Source of the DNA: Stenotrophomonas acidaminiphila
Lineage (GTDB): Bacteria; Pseudomonadota; Gammaproteobacteria; Xanthomonadales; Xanthomonadaceae
Length of the DNA stretch: 64,000 nt
Assembly: GCF_001431595.1 (NCBI RefSeq)
Contig: NZ_LDJO01000024.1
Coordinates: 86,228-150,227 of the forward strand
Reading direction: 5' to 3'
How positions within the stretch are numbered: the first letter of the stretch is position 1; each line of letters starts with the position of its first letter. A model generated the notes under the pieces. That model was not told where the DNA came from. It made no database searches and saw nothing but the letters and a program-made list of their open reading frames with translations. Positions 8,920-19,212 of this stretch are shown piece after piece. The position numbers were made by a program, and so were the translations under genes.

Positions 8920-8977
8920 ACCTCAAACGGTCCTGTATTAACCGGTCTGCCGCCCCTTTCCGCCACCCAACAACACG

Positions 8978-9001
8978 GAGGCCCGCATCGCTGCGGGCCT
9001 C
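8978..9001 (-). terminator. Hairpin terminator after serS
   Basis: A perfect 10-bp GC stem (GAGGCCCGCA / TGCGGGCCTC) with a 4-base loop lies 28 bases past the serS stop on the minus strand. The following minus-strand bases are only moderately T-rich (GTGTTGTTG). Confidence 0.6.
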
Positions 9002-9028
9002 GGGGATGGACGAAGACGACGGCCGGGC

Positions 9029-11087
<2,059 letters not shown>

Positions 11088-11217
11088 GCTGAACCGTACA
11101 TACGCCGCACGCTGAACTGCGGCGGACCCGGCGGCGCTGCATTGACGTCCTGCTTACACCTGCGCCATGCGCATCGGGCCAGACTCCAGGCGTCACTGGA
11201 CGCATAAGGAGCCGACG

Positions 11218-11763
11218 ATGAGTGCCACCCATGCCCATGAACTGGATGCCGCCGCACAGAGCGGACAATCGCGCAACCATGCCGTCTCGCCCGTGTTGTG
11301 GATGGGACTGCTGCTGGCGATCCTGCTCGGCGTGTTCACCCTGATCCGGCGCCATGACGCGCCGGCACCGGCGCTGCCGGCCAGCGCCCCGGCCACGCCC
11401 ACCGCGGTTTCGCCCGCGACGCAGGTGGCAACACCGCAAACGGCGCCCGCCCCGCTCCAGCGCAAGCCGGCCGTGGTGCGCGACCGCCAGGCGCGGCCGC
11501 TGGCGGGCAACCCCGCCCCGGCCTATCCGCCGGCCGCGCTCCGCGCCGGGATCGAGGGCAGCGTCGTGGCCAGCCTGCAAGTCGACGCGCAGGGCAAGGT
11601 CACCGACGCCAGCATCGTGTCGCATGACGGCCAGCGCAGCCGCGACCTTGATCGCGCCGTGTTGGACACCCTGCGTGACTGGCGCTTCGAGCCGGCACTG
11701 CGCGACGGCCGCGCGGTGGCGACCGTGGTCCGGGTGCCGGTGGATTTCCGCACCGGCCGCTGA
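11218..11763 (+). CDS. TonB-like energy transducer, second of a tandem pair
   Basis: A 181-residue paralogue of the preceding gene. One transmembrane helix spans about residues 25-43, followed by a Pro/Ala/Thr linker and a TonB C-terminal domain (PAYPPAALRAGIEGSVVASLQVDAQG, then LDRAVLDTLRDWRFEPAL). A strong AAGGAG ribosome-binding site precedes ATG 11218, so the start is secure and the longer in-frame start at 11167 is unlikely. The two genes are 130 bases apart and end at a strong terminator facing aroA. Their C-terminal domains are clearly related, while the linkers and N-termini differ, which suggests an old duplication. Confidence 0.75.
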   Translation: MSATHAHELDAAAQSGQSRNHAVSPVLWMGLLLAILLGVFTLIRRHDAPAPALPASAPATPTAVSPATQVATPQTAPAPLQRKPAVVRDRQARPLAGNPAPAYPPAALRAGIEGSVVASLQVDAQGKVTDASIVSHDGQRSRDLDRAVLDTLRDWRFEPALRDGRAVATVVRVPVDFRTGR

Positions 11764-11783
11764 CCGCAGGCCGCTGCAACGAC

Positions 11784-11816
11784 GACGGGCCGGCCGCATG
11801 CCACGGCCGGCCCGTC
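11784..11816. terminator. Strong bidirectional hairpin between convergent genes
   Basis: A perfect 13-bp stem (11784-11796 with 11804-11816, GACGGGCCGGCCG arm) and a 7-base loop lie between the second TonB-like gene (+) and aroA (-). It can stop transcription from both sides, though neither side has a long T-run. Confidence 0.7.
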
Positions 11817-11832
11817 ATGCAATCTTCCGTGC

Positions 11833-13143
11833 TCAGCCGGCCGTCAACGCGAAGCCGGCCCCGCGCGCCAGCCGGTCGTAGCCCGGGAACGAGGTGGCGA
11901 CGTTGGCGACATCGTTGATCCGCACCTGCCCGCTGCTCAGCTGGCCGGCGATGGAGAAAGCCATGGCGATGCGATGGTCGCCATGGCTCTCGATGGTGCC
12001 GCCGCCCAGCGCGCCGGGGTGGATGGTGGCGCCGTCGTCGGTCTCGTCGATGCGCAGGCCCAGCGTGCGCAGGCCGGTGGCCATCGCCGCCAGGCGGTCC
12101 GATTCCTTCACCCGCAGCTCGGCCGCACCACGCACCACGGTCGGGCCGTCGGCCGCGGCCGCGGCGATGAACAGCGCGGGGAACTCGTCGATCATGTCCG
12201 GCACCAGTTCCTCGGGAATCCGGGCTCCCCTGAGCGGTGCGTGGCGCACGACCAGGTCGGCCACCGGCTCGCCCCCGTGTTCGGCGGGGTTCTCCTCCAC
12301 GATGTCCGCGCCCATCAGCCGCAACGCCGCCAGCAGGCCGGTGCGGCGCGGATTCAGGCCCACCGAGCGCAGCCGCACCCGCGAACCGGGAATGACACTG
12401 GCGGCAACGATGAAGAACGCGGCCGAGGAGAAATCCGCCGGCACCGCGATATCGGTGGCGCGCAGCCGCTGGCCACCGCGCAGGCGTGCCCTGCCGGGTT
12501 CGAACTCGATCTCCACGCCGAAGGCGCGCAGCATGCGCTCGGTGTAGTCGCGGGTCGGATGCGGTTCGACCACCGAGGTCTCGCCACGGGCGTACAGGCC
12601 GGCCAGCAGCACCGCCGACTTCACCTGCGCGCTGGCCACCGGCAACGCATAGTCGATGCCGTGCAGCGGCTGGCCGCCATCGATGCGCAGCGGCGGCGTG
12701 CCGTCGTCGCGGGTGTCGATGCGGGCCCCCATCTGCGCCAGCGGGCCGGTGACGCGACGCATCGGCCGCCGCGACAGCGACGCGTCGCCGACCAGCACGC
12801 TGTCGAACGGCTGCGCGGCCAGCAACCCGGCCAGCAGGCGCATGCCGGTACCGGCATTGCCGCAGTCCAGTTCGCCGTCGGGTGCCTTCAGGCCATCGAC
12901 ACCGACACCGTGGACGATGCGCGTGGACGGCGACGGGGTTTCGAAACGCACGCCCATGCGGGCGAAGATCGCGGCGGTGGCGCGGGTGTCCTCGCCCTCG
13001 AGGAAGCCGTCGATGCGCGACACGCCGTCCGCCAGCGCGGCGAACATCACCGCCCGGTGCGAAACCGACTTGTCGCCGGGGATGTCGAGCGCGCCCTGCA
13101 GGGGCTGGCCTTTGCTTGCGATCCAGTGGGGCTGGGAGGTCAT
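11833..13143 (-). CDS. aroA: 3-phosphoshikimate 1-carboxyvinyltransferase (EPSP synthase)
   Basis: Makes EPSP from shikimate-3-phosphate and phosphoenolpyruvate, the sixth step of the shikimate pathway. It is 436 residues long, normal for the family. The N-terminal LDIPGDKSVSHRAVMFAALA is the substrate-binding signature, DCGNAGTGMRLLAGL is the second family signature, and VKESDRLAAMATGLRTLG lies in the C-terminal domain. It is last of the block serC-pheA-aroA on the minus strand, with 153 bases between pheA and aroA. The residue after the catalytic Asn-Ala is Gly (NAGTGMR), the common sequence. Confidence 0.96.
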   Translation of the reverse strand: MTSQPHWIASKGQPLQGALDIPGDKSVSHRAVMFAALADGVSRIDGFLEGEDTRATAAIFARMGVRFETPSPSTRIVHGVGVDGLKAPDGELDCGNAGTGMRLLAGLLAAQPFDSVLVGDASLSRRPMRRVTGPLAQMGARIDTRDDGTPPLRIDGGQPLHGIDYALPVASAQVKSAVLLAGLYARGETSVVEPHPTRDYTERMLRAFGVEIEFEPGRARLRGGQRLRATDIAVPADFSSAAFFIVAASVIPGSRVRLRSVGLNPRRTGLLAALRLMGADIVEENPAEHGGEPVADLVVRHAPLRGARIPEELVPDMIDEFPALFIAAAAADGPTVVRGAAELRVKESDRLAAMATGLRTLGLRIDETDDGATIHPGALGGGTIESHGDHRIAMAFSIAGQLSSGQVRINDVANVATSFPGYDRLARGAGFALTAG

Positions 13144-13296
13144 GCGGGTCTCTCTGGTTGTTCGATTGCCATGCAGGGCGGATCAGGCCCGTGCCCGTCC
13201 GCCGCGCCATGCGCCGGCGCGATGCCGTGTGCGCGGTGGCGGACCGGAAGAGGTTCGCCGACCGCCGCCGCACGCCGGGAAGAAAGCGGCTTCAGA

Positions 13297-14445
13297 TCAG
13301 GGCACGGCGACCGGGTAGGAACCGAGCACCTTGATCTGTGCCGAATGGGCCTCGAGCTCGGCCAGCGCCGCCTGCATCGAGGCGTCCTCGATATGCCCGG
13401 CCAGGTCGATGAAGAACGCGTACTCCCACTTGGCCTGGTGCGAAGGGCGCGACTCGATGCGGTTCATGCTGATGCCGTGCCGCGCGAACGGGCTGAGCAC
13501 GTCGAACAGGGCGCCGGGCTTGTCGTGGATGAACACCAGCACCGAGGTGCGGTCGTGGCCCGAGGAGGGAAAGAACTGGCGGCCGATCACCAGGAAGCGC
13601 GTGGTGTTGTCCGCGTCGTTCTGGATCGGCTTGGTCACCACTTTCTTAAGCCCGTACACGTGGCCGGCGCTCTCGCCGCCGATGGCCGCCGCGTCGTCGG
13701 CGTTGCGCGCCCGGCGCGCGCCTTCGGCGTTGCTCGACACCGGCACCTTCTCGGCCTTGGGCAGGTTGGCGCGCAGCCATGCCGAGGTCTGCATGAACGA
13801 CTGCGGGTGCGCGTAGACCCGCTCGATGTCCTCCAGCCGGCCGTTGCGCGACATCAGGAACTGCTGCACGCGCAGCTCCACTTCGCCGCAGATCTTGAGC
13901 GAGGAGGTCAGGAACATGTCCAGGGTGATCTGGATCGTGCCCTGCCCCGAGTTCTCCACCGGCACCACGCCGAAGTCGGCGTTGCCCGCTTCCACTTCCT
14001 GGAACACTTCCTCGATGCTGGCCAGCGGCAGGCCCAGTGCCGAGCGTCCGAAATGCTTGAGCACGGCCTGCTGGCTGAAGGTGCCTTCGGGGCCGAGGTA
14101 GCCGATCTTCAGCGGTTCCTGCTGCGCCAGGCAGGCCGACATGATCTCGCGGAACACGTGCACCAGCAGTTCGTCCGACAGCGGTCCTTCGTTGCGGTCG
14201 ACCACCATGCGCAGCACCTGCGCCTCGCGCTCGGGGCGGTAGTAATCGACGGCGGCGGCGAGCTTGCCCTTGGCCTTGCCGACCTGGTGGGCGAAGCGCG
14301 CGCGCTCGGCGATCAGCGACTGGATGCTGCGGTCGATCTGGTCGATCTTGGCGCGCACGTCGGCCAGCGCCGGCGGAGCGGCCGCCGCGTCGGCGGCCCT
14401 GGCCGGCGGCTTGTCTACGGTGGACTTCTTCGGCTTTGCGGCCAC
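13297..14445 (-). CDS. pheA: Bifunctional chorismate mutase / prephenate dehydratase
   Basis: Converts chorismate to prephenate and then phenylpyruvate, the branch to phenylalanine. It is 382 residues long. Domains: chorismate mutase at about 28-110 (VRAKIDQIDRSIQSLIAERARFA), prephenate dehydratase at about 112-290 (IGYLGPEGTFSQQA, FGVVPVENSGQGTIQ) and an ACT domain at about 300-375, which in this family binds phenylalanine for feedback inhibition (LVFIHDKPGALFDVL, NRIESRP). The start is GTG 14445 with GAGGAAGG just upstream. An Ala/Pro-rich 25-residue leader precedes the mutase domain. Confidence 0.96.
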   Translation of the reverse strand: MAAKPKKSTVDKPPARAADAAAAPPALADVRAKIDQIDRSIQSLIAERARFAHQVGKAKGKLAAAVDYYRPEREAQVLRMVVDRNEGPLSDELLVHVFREIMSACLAQQEPLKIGYLGPEGTFSQQAVLKHFGRSALGLPLASIEEVFQEVEAGNADFGVVPVENSGQGTIQITLDMFLTSSLKICGEVELRVQQFLMSRNGRLEDIERVYAHPQSFMQTSAWLRANLPKAEKVPVSSNAEGARRARNADDAAAIGGESAGHVYGLKKVVTKPIQNDADNTTRFLVIGRQFFPSSGHDRTSVLVFIHDKPGALFDVLSPFARHGISMNRIESRPSHQAKWEYAFFIDLAGHIEDASMQAALAELEAHSAQIKVLGSYPVAVP

Positions 14446-14500
14446 GTTGCCTTCCTCGATGACGTCTGCTTTCCGCTGCCCGCAGGCGGCGGCATGTGTT

Positions 14501-15586
14501 TCAACCGTTGCGCTGCTGGAAGTCGTGCATGAACGACACCAGCGCCTGCGCGCCCTGCAGCGGCATGGCGTTATACAGCGAGGCGCGGATGCCGCCGACC
14601 GCCTTGTGGCCCTTGAGCGCCAACAGGCCGGCAGCCTTGGCGTCGGCGACGAAGCGCGCGTCCAGCTCGGCGCTGGGCAGGAAGAACGGGATGTTCATGC
14701 GCGAACGCACCGCCGGTGCGACCTGGTTGCGGTAGAACCCGCCCGAACCGTCGATGGCGGCGTAGACCAGCGCTGCCTTGGCGGCGTTGCGGCGGGCGAA
14801 CTCGGCGGTGCCGCCCTGCGCCAGCATCCACTTCACGGTCAGGCCGAGCAGATACCAGTTCCACGTCGGCGGGGTATTGAGCATGGAGTCGCGCGCGGCG
14901 TGCAGGCGGTAATCGAAGATGTCCGCGCGCGGCTGGCCGGCGCGTTCGAGCAGGTCGCGGCGGATGATGACCACGGTGATGCCGACCGGGCCGAGATTCT
15001 TCTGCGCGCCGGCGTAGATGACGCCATAGCGGGTGACATCGACCGGCTCGGACGCGATCGACGAACTGAAATCTGCCACCAGCGGCACCGTGCCCACGTC
15101 CGGCGCATCGCGGAACTCGACGCCATGGATGGTCTCGTTGGCGGTGATGTGCACGTAGGCCGCATCGGCCGACAGCCGCCACTGCGCGGGTGCCGGAATG
15201 TCACGGAAACCACCGGCCTCGCTGTCGGCGGCGATGTTCACGTCCACGTAGGGCCGCGCCTGCCGGGCCGCGGTCTTGCCCCAGTGGCCGCTGACCACGT
15301 AGTCCACGCGCTGTCCGGGCGCGGCCAGGTTCAACGGCAGCAGCGCCTGCTGGGTGGTCGCGCCGCCGCTCAGGAACAGCACCGCGTAGTCGTCGGGGAT
15401 GCCGACCAGGGTGCGCAGGTCGGCTTCGGCCTGCGCCGCCACCTGCATGAACTCGGCGCTGCGGTGGCTGATCTCGACGATGGACGCGCCTACGCCGTTC
15501 CATTCCAACATTTCCGCCTGCGCCTGGCGCAGGACCGATTCCGGCAGGGTCGCTGGGCCGGCACTGAAATTGAACGCGCGCGTCAT
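14501..15586 (-). CDS. serC: Phosphoserine aminotransferase
   Basis: A pyridoxal-phosphate enzyme that makes phosphoserine from 3-phosphohydroxypyruvate and also serves pyridoxal phosphate synthesis. It is 361 residues long, standard length. Visible features are the N-terminal [26 protein letters not shown], the PLP-lysine region [15 protein letters not shown] (Lys in AQKN) and the C-terminal [16 protein letters not shown]. It starts at ATG 15586 and heads the serC-pheA-aroA block, with 55 bases to pheA. Confidence 0.96.
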   Translation of the reverse strand: MTRAFNFSAGPATLPESVLRQAQAEMLEWNGVGASIVEISHRSAEFMQVAAQAEADLRTLVGIPDDYAVLFLSGGATTQQALLPLNLAAPGQRVDYVVSGHWGKTAARQARPYVDVNIAADSEAGGFRDIPAPAQWRLSADAAYVHITANETIHGVEFRDAPDVGTVPLVADFSSSIASEPVDVTRYGVIYAGAQKNLGPVGITVVIIRRDLLERAGQPRADIFDYRLHAARDSMLNTPPTWNWYLLGLTVKWMLAQGGTAEFARRNAAKAALVYAAIDGSGGFYRNQVAPAVRSRMNIPFFLPSAELDARFVADAKAAGLLALKGHKAVGGIRASLYNAMPLQGAQALVSFMHDFQQRNG

Positions 15587-15728
15587 GTCACACCTGTCCG
15601 AGGGGAACCCCAAGTATGCCGCAGCGCAACAGGCTTTGGGGGCGCGGAAAAGGTTGCATCTGCAGCCAATTTTCCCGGGGTTCGATAGCCGCCGGCCAGG
15701 CGGCCGCGCACGGAAACGGTGCCCGGCT

Positions 15729-16532
15729 TCAGCGGGCGCCGAACAGCAGCAGCGCGCTGATCGCGCCGCCCAGCAGCAGCGCGCTGAGCAGCAGCCAGGG
15801 CCAGCGCCGCGCACGCGGCGGCGTATCGTCTTCCGCGCGCGCGTCGGGCGCCATGCCGGGCGCGTCGGCCACCGCGGCGAACATGGCCGCGCGGGCGTCC
15901 AGCGGGACTTCCAGAACGAAGCGCTGGTTGCCCTCGAAGACCACCTGGTCGCCCCCCTGCAGCCAGCAGTGCCGGACCACGATGCCGTTGACCCGGCACC
16001 CGTCAGGCGAGCCCAGGTCGCGCAGCAGCACGCGGTCGCCATGACGCTCGAACCGGGCATGCTGCTCGGGAAAGGCCGGGTCGTCGATCACCACGTCCAC
16101 CGTGCGCTCGCGGCCGATGGTGCGGGGCCGGTCGAGCGGGTAGCAGCGGCCGTGGTGTTGGCCGCCGACGCCGCGCAGCAGCACGCGCAGGTCGTCGCTG
16201 TGCTCGCCGCTCGCCGCCGGCGGCTGCGCGACCGGTTCGGACTCGCCACGCAACAGCATCTCCACGCCATCGGCGTAGACCGAGTCGCCGGCGCGCAGCA
16301 GCGCCATGCGCCGCACCGGGCGGCCGTTGACGTGGATGCCGCGGCTGCCGCTGGCCACCTGCAGCCAGACCCCGCGCTCGTCGGTGCAGAACCGGGCCAG
16401 CAGCAGCGGGCCGACGCTGTCGTCGCCCAGGCGGACCTGCCCGCTGGCATCGCGGACGATGCGCTGCACCCCCGGCGCTAGGCGCTGATCCGGTTGCTGG
16501 CGATTGCTGAAATGGACTTGCAGGGTGCGCAC
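15729..16532 (-). CDS. Tail-anchored FHA-like domain protein
   Basis: A 267-residue protein with two forkhead-associated-like modules and a C-terminal membrane anchor. The first module (about residues 12-95) keeps only the GSRGIHVNG turn. The second (about 120-205) has [41 protein letters not shown]. The canonical Ser-Arg-x-His that contacts phosphothreonine reads FPEQH here, so phosphopeptide binding may be lost. A helix [22 protein letters not shown] ends the chain. I chose GTG 16532, which begins [10 protein letters not shown]; the ATG candidates further upstream lie in non-conserved sequence. No Ser/Thr kinase or phosphatase is nearby. The region upstream of its start is shared with a divergent PHA gene. 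Confidence 0.68.
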   Translation of the reverse strand: MRTLQVHFSNRQQPDQRLAPGVQRIVRDASGQVRLGDDSVGPLLLARFCTDERGVWLQVASGSRGIHVNGRPVRRMALLRAGDSVYADGVEMLLRGESEPVAQPPAASGEHSDDLRVLLRGVGGQHHGRCYPLDRPRTIGRERTVDVVIDDPAFPEQHARFERHGDRVLLRDLGSPDGCRVNGIVVRHCWLQGGDQVVFEGNQRFVLEVPLDARAAMFAAVADAPGMAPDARAEDDTPPRARRWPWLLLSALLLGGAISALLLFGAR

Positions 16533-16582
16533 CGGCGGCAGCCTAGCAGGTTGGCCGAGCGTGCATAAGGTAGGCGCGGGAC

Positions 16583-16611
16583 TTGGACTGCGCCGCGCCG
16601 GTACGCACAAT
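16583..16611 (+). promoter_or_regulatory. Candidate sigma-70 promoter for the PHA granule-region gene
   Basis: TTGGAC (16583-16588), a 17-base spacer and CACAAT (16606-16611) lie 40 bases before the start at 16651. The match is moderate and rests on sequence only. Confidence 0.35.
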
Positions 16612-16650
16612 GCCGCACCCGCATTCCACGCCCACCGCCAGGAGCCCTGC

Positions 16651-16926
16651 ATGTCCACCATCGATATCCACCACGCCCACCCGCTGACCGACGAGCGCGC
16701 CCGCGAGGCCATCGGCGAGGTCGCGCGGAAGCTGCAGGAGCGCTTCGAAGTGAGCACGCGCTGGGAGGGAGCCAACCTGCACTTCACCCGTTCCGGGGTC
16801 GACGGGGTGATCGAGCTGTTGCCCGGTGCGGTGCGGGTGAAGGCCGAACTTGGCTTCCTGCTGTCGGCCATGAAGGGCATGGTGGAAGCGGAGATCCGGC
16901 GGGTACTGTCCGAAAAGCTCGGCTGA
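16651..16926 (+). CDS. Polyhydroxyalkanoic acid system family protein
   Basis: A 91-residue protein (MSTIDIHHAHPLTDERAREAIGEVARKLQERF...). The alternating DHAHPL/EAR/VARKL start and the GVIELLPGAVRVKAELGFLLSAMKGMVEAEI end match the small family found in PHA granule regions (PHA_gran_rgn). Its biochemical role is not established. CAGGAG lies 8 bases upstream of ATG 16651. It is followed 91 bases later by a phasin gene. No PHA synthase (phaC/phaE) is in the window. Confidence 0.78.
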   Translation: MSTIDIHHAHPLTDERAREAIGEVARKLQERFEVSTRWEGANLHFTRSGVDGVIELLPGAVRVKAELGFLLSAMKGMVEAEIRRVLSEKLG

Positions 16927-16966
16927 ACGGCTGCGCACGGCGCCGACTTCCATCACGCGACGCAGG

Positions 16967-16991
16967 CATCCCTGTCGCTACGGTAGGGATG
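16967..16991. promoter_or_regulatory. Inverted repeat between the two PHA genes
   Basis: CATCCCT (16967-16973) and AGGGATG (16985-16991) form a 7-bp inverted repeat around an 11-base centre, 27 bases before the phasin start. It could be an operator or an RNA hairpin; no T-run follows, so a terminator is unlikely. Confidence 0.35.
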
Positions 16992-17017
16992 ACTGACCCA
17001 ACGGAGGAACGTCCCCC

Positions 17018-17479
17018 ATGAGTACCCATGAACACGGCAATGCAGGCCGCGCCGCGGGCGCGGGCGGTTCCGAGCACACTACGCGCGCCGGCCGCACGCT
17101 GAGCGGATCGGCGCAGCAGGTCTGGCTGGCCGGGCTTGGCGCGCTGTCGCGGGCCCAGGCCGAGGGCAGCCGGTTGTTCGAATCGCTGGTCCGCGAAGGC
17201 GAATCGATGGAGGCCCGCAGCCGCGAGGAATCGCCACGCGGCGAAAGCCTGCGCGATTCGGTCGAGACCACCCTGGGCAACGCCCGCGACCGTGCGGCCG
17301 GCACCTGGGACCGGGTCGAGAAATCCTTCGAGGACCGGGTGCAGCGGGTGCTGCGGCGCATGGACATTCCCAGCCGCTCGGACATAGAGGCGCTCAATGC
17401 GCGCCTGGACGCGCTCAATGCGCGCCTGAACCGCGCCGAAGCGCAGGCCAGCGCCAGGCCCGCCCCCGACGAATCCTGA
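17018..17479 (+). CDS. Phasin family protein (polyhydroxyalkanoate granule-associated)
   Basis: A 153-residue hydrophilic, mostly helical protein of the PhaF/PhaI phasin type. Phasins coat intracellular polyester granules and set their number and size. The core SAQQVWLAGLGALSRAQAEGSRLFESLVREGE is the family signature. A charged middle and a C-terminal leucine-zipper-like segment (SDIEALNARLDALNARLNRAEAQ, heptad leucines) suggest coiled-coil oligomers. An ACGGAGG ribosome-binding site precedes ATG 17018. Its stop codon is built into a perfect hairpin (17477-17497). Confidence 0.85.
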   Translation: MSTHEHGNAGRAAGAGGSEHTTRAGRTLSGSAQQVWLAGLGALSRAQAEGSRLFESLVREGESMEARSREESPRGESLRDSVETTLGNARDRAAGTWDRVEKSFEDRVQRVLRRMDIPSRSDIEALNARLDALNARLNRAEAQASARPAPDES

Positions 17480-17497
17480 TGTTGCAAAGCAACATCA
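17477..17497. repeat. Perfect 9-bp inverted repeat containing the phasin stop codon
   Basis: TGATGTTGC-AAA-GCAACATCA is a perfect palindrome with a 3-base centre whose first three bases are the phasin TGA stop. It is more AT-rich than its surroundings. It may stabilise the mRNA end or be a protein-binding site; no T-run follows. Confidence 0.55.
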
Positions 17498-17516
17498 ACT
17501 GAGCAAGAATCCACTC

Positions 17517-17579
17517 ACCCGCCAGCAGTACCGCGCCGTTTGTCTCCCTCCCCTCACGGCACCGGATGGCGGGTTTTTT
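17517..17579 (+). terminator. Candidate terminator after the phasin gene
   Basis: ACCCGCCA (17517-17524) can pair with TGGCGGGT (17567-17574), and the right arm runs into TTTTTT (17574-17579). The 42-base loop is long, so this is only a candidate. The stretch to 17678 holds nothing else I recognise. Confidence 0.4.
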
Positions 17580-17678
17580 GTGCCTGTCACCCGAGGTAAC
17601 CGCGCCCCACCCCCGCCAACCGCCGCGGCAGGCCCGGCGCCGGGGCGCGCGGAGCGCCTGGCCCGGACCCGGAGCGAC

Positions 17679-19091
17679 TCAGCGCACGATCAGGTCGATC
17701 AGCCACTGCGCCTGCCGGTACGGCGGCTTCAGCAGGTCGCCGCCGCTGCGCCGCGCCTGCCACAGGATCGGCAGCTGCTTGCTCATCGCATCGAAACCGG
17801 CGCGGCCGTGGTAGGCCCCCATCCCGCTGGGGCCGATGCCGCCGAACGGCAGGTCGTTGATGGCGAAATGGAACAGCGTGTCATTGACGCAGACGCCACC
17901 GGCCAGGGTAGCGCGCAGGATCCGCTCCACCTGCGCGCGGTCGTGGCTGAACGGGTACAGCGCCAGCGGCCGGTCGTGCGCGTTGACGTAGTCGATGGCC
18001 TCGTCCAGCGAGCGCACGCTGCGGATCGGGAACACCGGGCCGAAGATCTCCTCCTGCATCACCGTGGCGTCGTCGCCCGGTTCCAGCACCAGCGTCGGCG
18101 GGAACAGCCGCTGCGCCGGATCGGCCTGGCCCAGCTCGATCACCTCCAGGCCGCGGGCGCGGGCGTCGTCCACATACCCCTGCAGGCGCGCGTACTGGCC
18201 GGCGTTGATGATGCGGCTGTAGTCCTCGTTGCCGGCCAGCACCTGGCCGTAGCGCGCGCGCACCTGGGTGCGCAGTGCCTGCACCAGCGCGTCGCGGCGT
18301 GCGGCCCCCACCAGCACGTAGTCCGGGGCGATGCAGGTCTGCCCGCCGTTGAACCACTTGCCGGTGGCCAGCCGCGCCGCGGCCAGTTCCAGCGGATAGT
18401 CGTCGCAGACGATCGCCGGCGACTTGCCGCCCAGTTCCAGCGTCAGCGGGGTCAGGTTCGGCGCGGCCGCGGCCATCACCTTGCGCCCGACCGCGGTGGA
18501 GCCGGTGAATACCAGGTGGTCGAACGGCAGCGCTGCAAACGCGGCGGCAACCTCGGCACCGCCTTCGGCGAGGGCCACGCGCCCGTCCGGAAACACCTCG
18601 GCCAGCAGTTCGCGCAGGAAGGCACTGGTGCGCGGCGTGTGCTCGGATGGCTTCAGGTAGACGTGGTTGCCGGCGGCGATGGCCGTGGCCAGCGGGATCA
18701 GCGCCAGGTTGACCGGGTAGTTCCAGGGCGAGATGACGCCGACCACGCCGACCGGCTCGGCGCGGATCTCCGCGCGTGCCGGCAGGAAGCGCCAGCCCAC
18801 GCCGACCCGGCGCGGCTTCATCCAGCGGCGCAGGTGCCGGCGCAGGTGGTCGATCTCGTTGAGCACGGCCATGCCGTCGGCGATGCGCGATTCGTGCAGT
18901 GAACGGTGGCCGAAATCGGCGGCAATGGCCTGCGCCATCGCCTCGAGCCGCCGTTTCAGGGCCTGGCGCAGGCGCAGCAGGTCGGCGCTGCGCTGCGCGC
19001 GGTCCGGCTTGTGCGCCTGCCAGGCGGCACGCAGGCGATCCAGCGTCGGGCGCAGTTCGGAAATGGGCGTGGTGATGGTGGTGGTGTCCAT
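17679..19091 (-). CDS. calB: Coniferyl-aldehyde-type aldehyde dehydrogenase
   Basis: An NAD(P)-dependent oxidoreductase of the aldehyde dehydrogenase superfamily that turns aldehydes into acids. It is 470 residues long. Visible are the Rossmann segment FTGSTAVGRKVM, the general base Glu219 in LTLELGGKSPAIV, the nucleophile Cys253 in GGQTCIAPDYVL, and EEIFGPVFPI. The overall pattern, including HFAINDLPFGGIGPSGMGAYHGRAGFDAMS near the end, matches the coniferyl aldehyde dehydrogenase subgroup that acts in lignin-monomer breakdown, but aliphatic aldehydes are also possible. It lies 121 bases downstream of the TonB-dependent receptor on the same strand, with a strong hairpin between them. Confidence 0.85.
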   Translation of the reverse strand: MDTTTITTPISELRPTLDRLRAAWQAHKPDRAQRSADLLRLRQALKRRLEAMAQAIAADFGHRSLHESRIADGMAVLNEIDHLRRHLRRWMKPRRVGVGWRFLPARAEIRAEPVGVVGVISPWNYPVNLALIPLATAIAAGNHVYLKPSEHTPRTSAFLRELLAEVFPDGRVALAEGGAEVAAAFAALPFDHLVFTGSTAVGRKVMAAAAPNLTPLTLELGGKSPAIVCDDYPLELAAARLATGKWFNGGQTCIAPDYVLVGAARRDALVQALRTQVRARYGQVLAGNEDYSRIINAGQYARLQGYVDDARARGLEVIELGQADPAQRLFPPTLVLEPGDDATVMQEEIFGPVFPIRSVRSLDEAIDYVNAHDRPLALYPFSHDRAQVERILRATLAGGVCVNDTLFHFAINDLPFGGIGPSGMGAYHGRAGFDAMSKQLPILWQARRSGGDLLKPPYRQAQWLIDLIVR

Positions 19092-19160
19092 GGGTCGAGT
19101 CTAGTGGCTGCACCGCGGTGCGCGCGACGCGATGCCTGCGGCGGGCCGGAAGCAGGGACT

Positions 19161-19210
19161 GCCCGGGCCAGCGGGGTACCGGCAGTGCACCGGGGCCCCG
19201 CTGGCCGGGC
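19161..19210 (-). terminator. Long GC hairpin after the TonB-dependent receptor
   Basis: Arms 19161-19176 and 19196-19210 (GCCCGGGCCAGCGGGG against CCCCGCTGGCCGGGC) pair over about 15 bp with one bulge, immediately after the receptor stop. There is no T-run on the minus strand, so termination is likely but not certain. Confidence 0.5.
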
Positions 19211-19212
19211 GA

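Noticed and set aside
11974..14532. 852-residue open frame on the plus strand opposite aroA and pheA
   Set aside because: It is antisense to two clear genes, rich in His/Arg/Gln and without any recognisable domain. GC-rich codon bias opens such frames.
15688..15704. Hairpin GCCGCC-GGCCA-GGCGGC downstream of the FHA gene's upstream neighbour
   Set aside because: It lies 5' of the FHA-gene stop region on neither gene's clear exit, has no T-run, and such GC hairpins are common by chance here.
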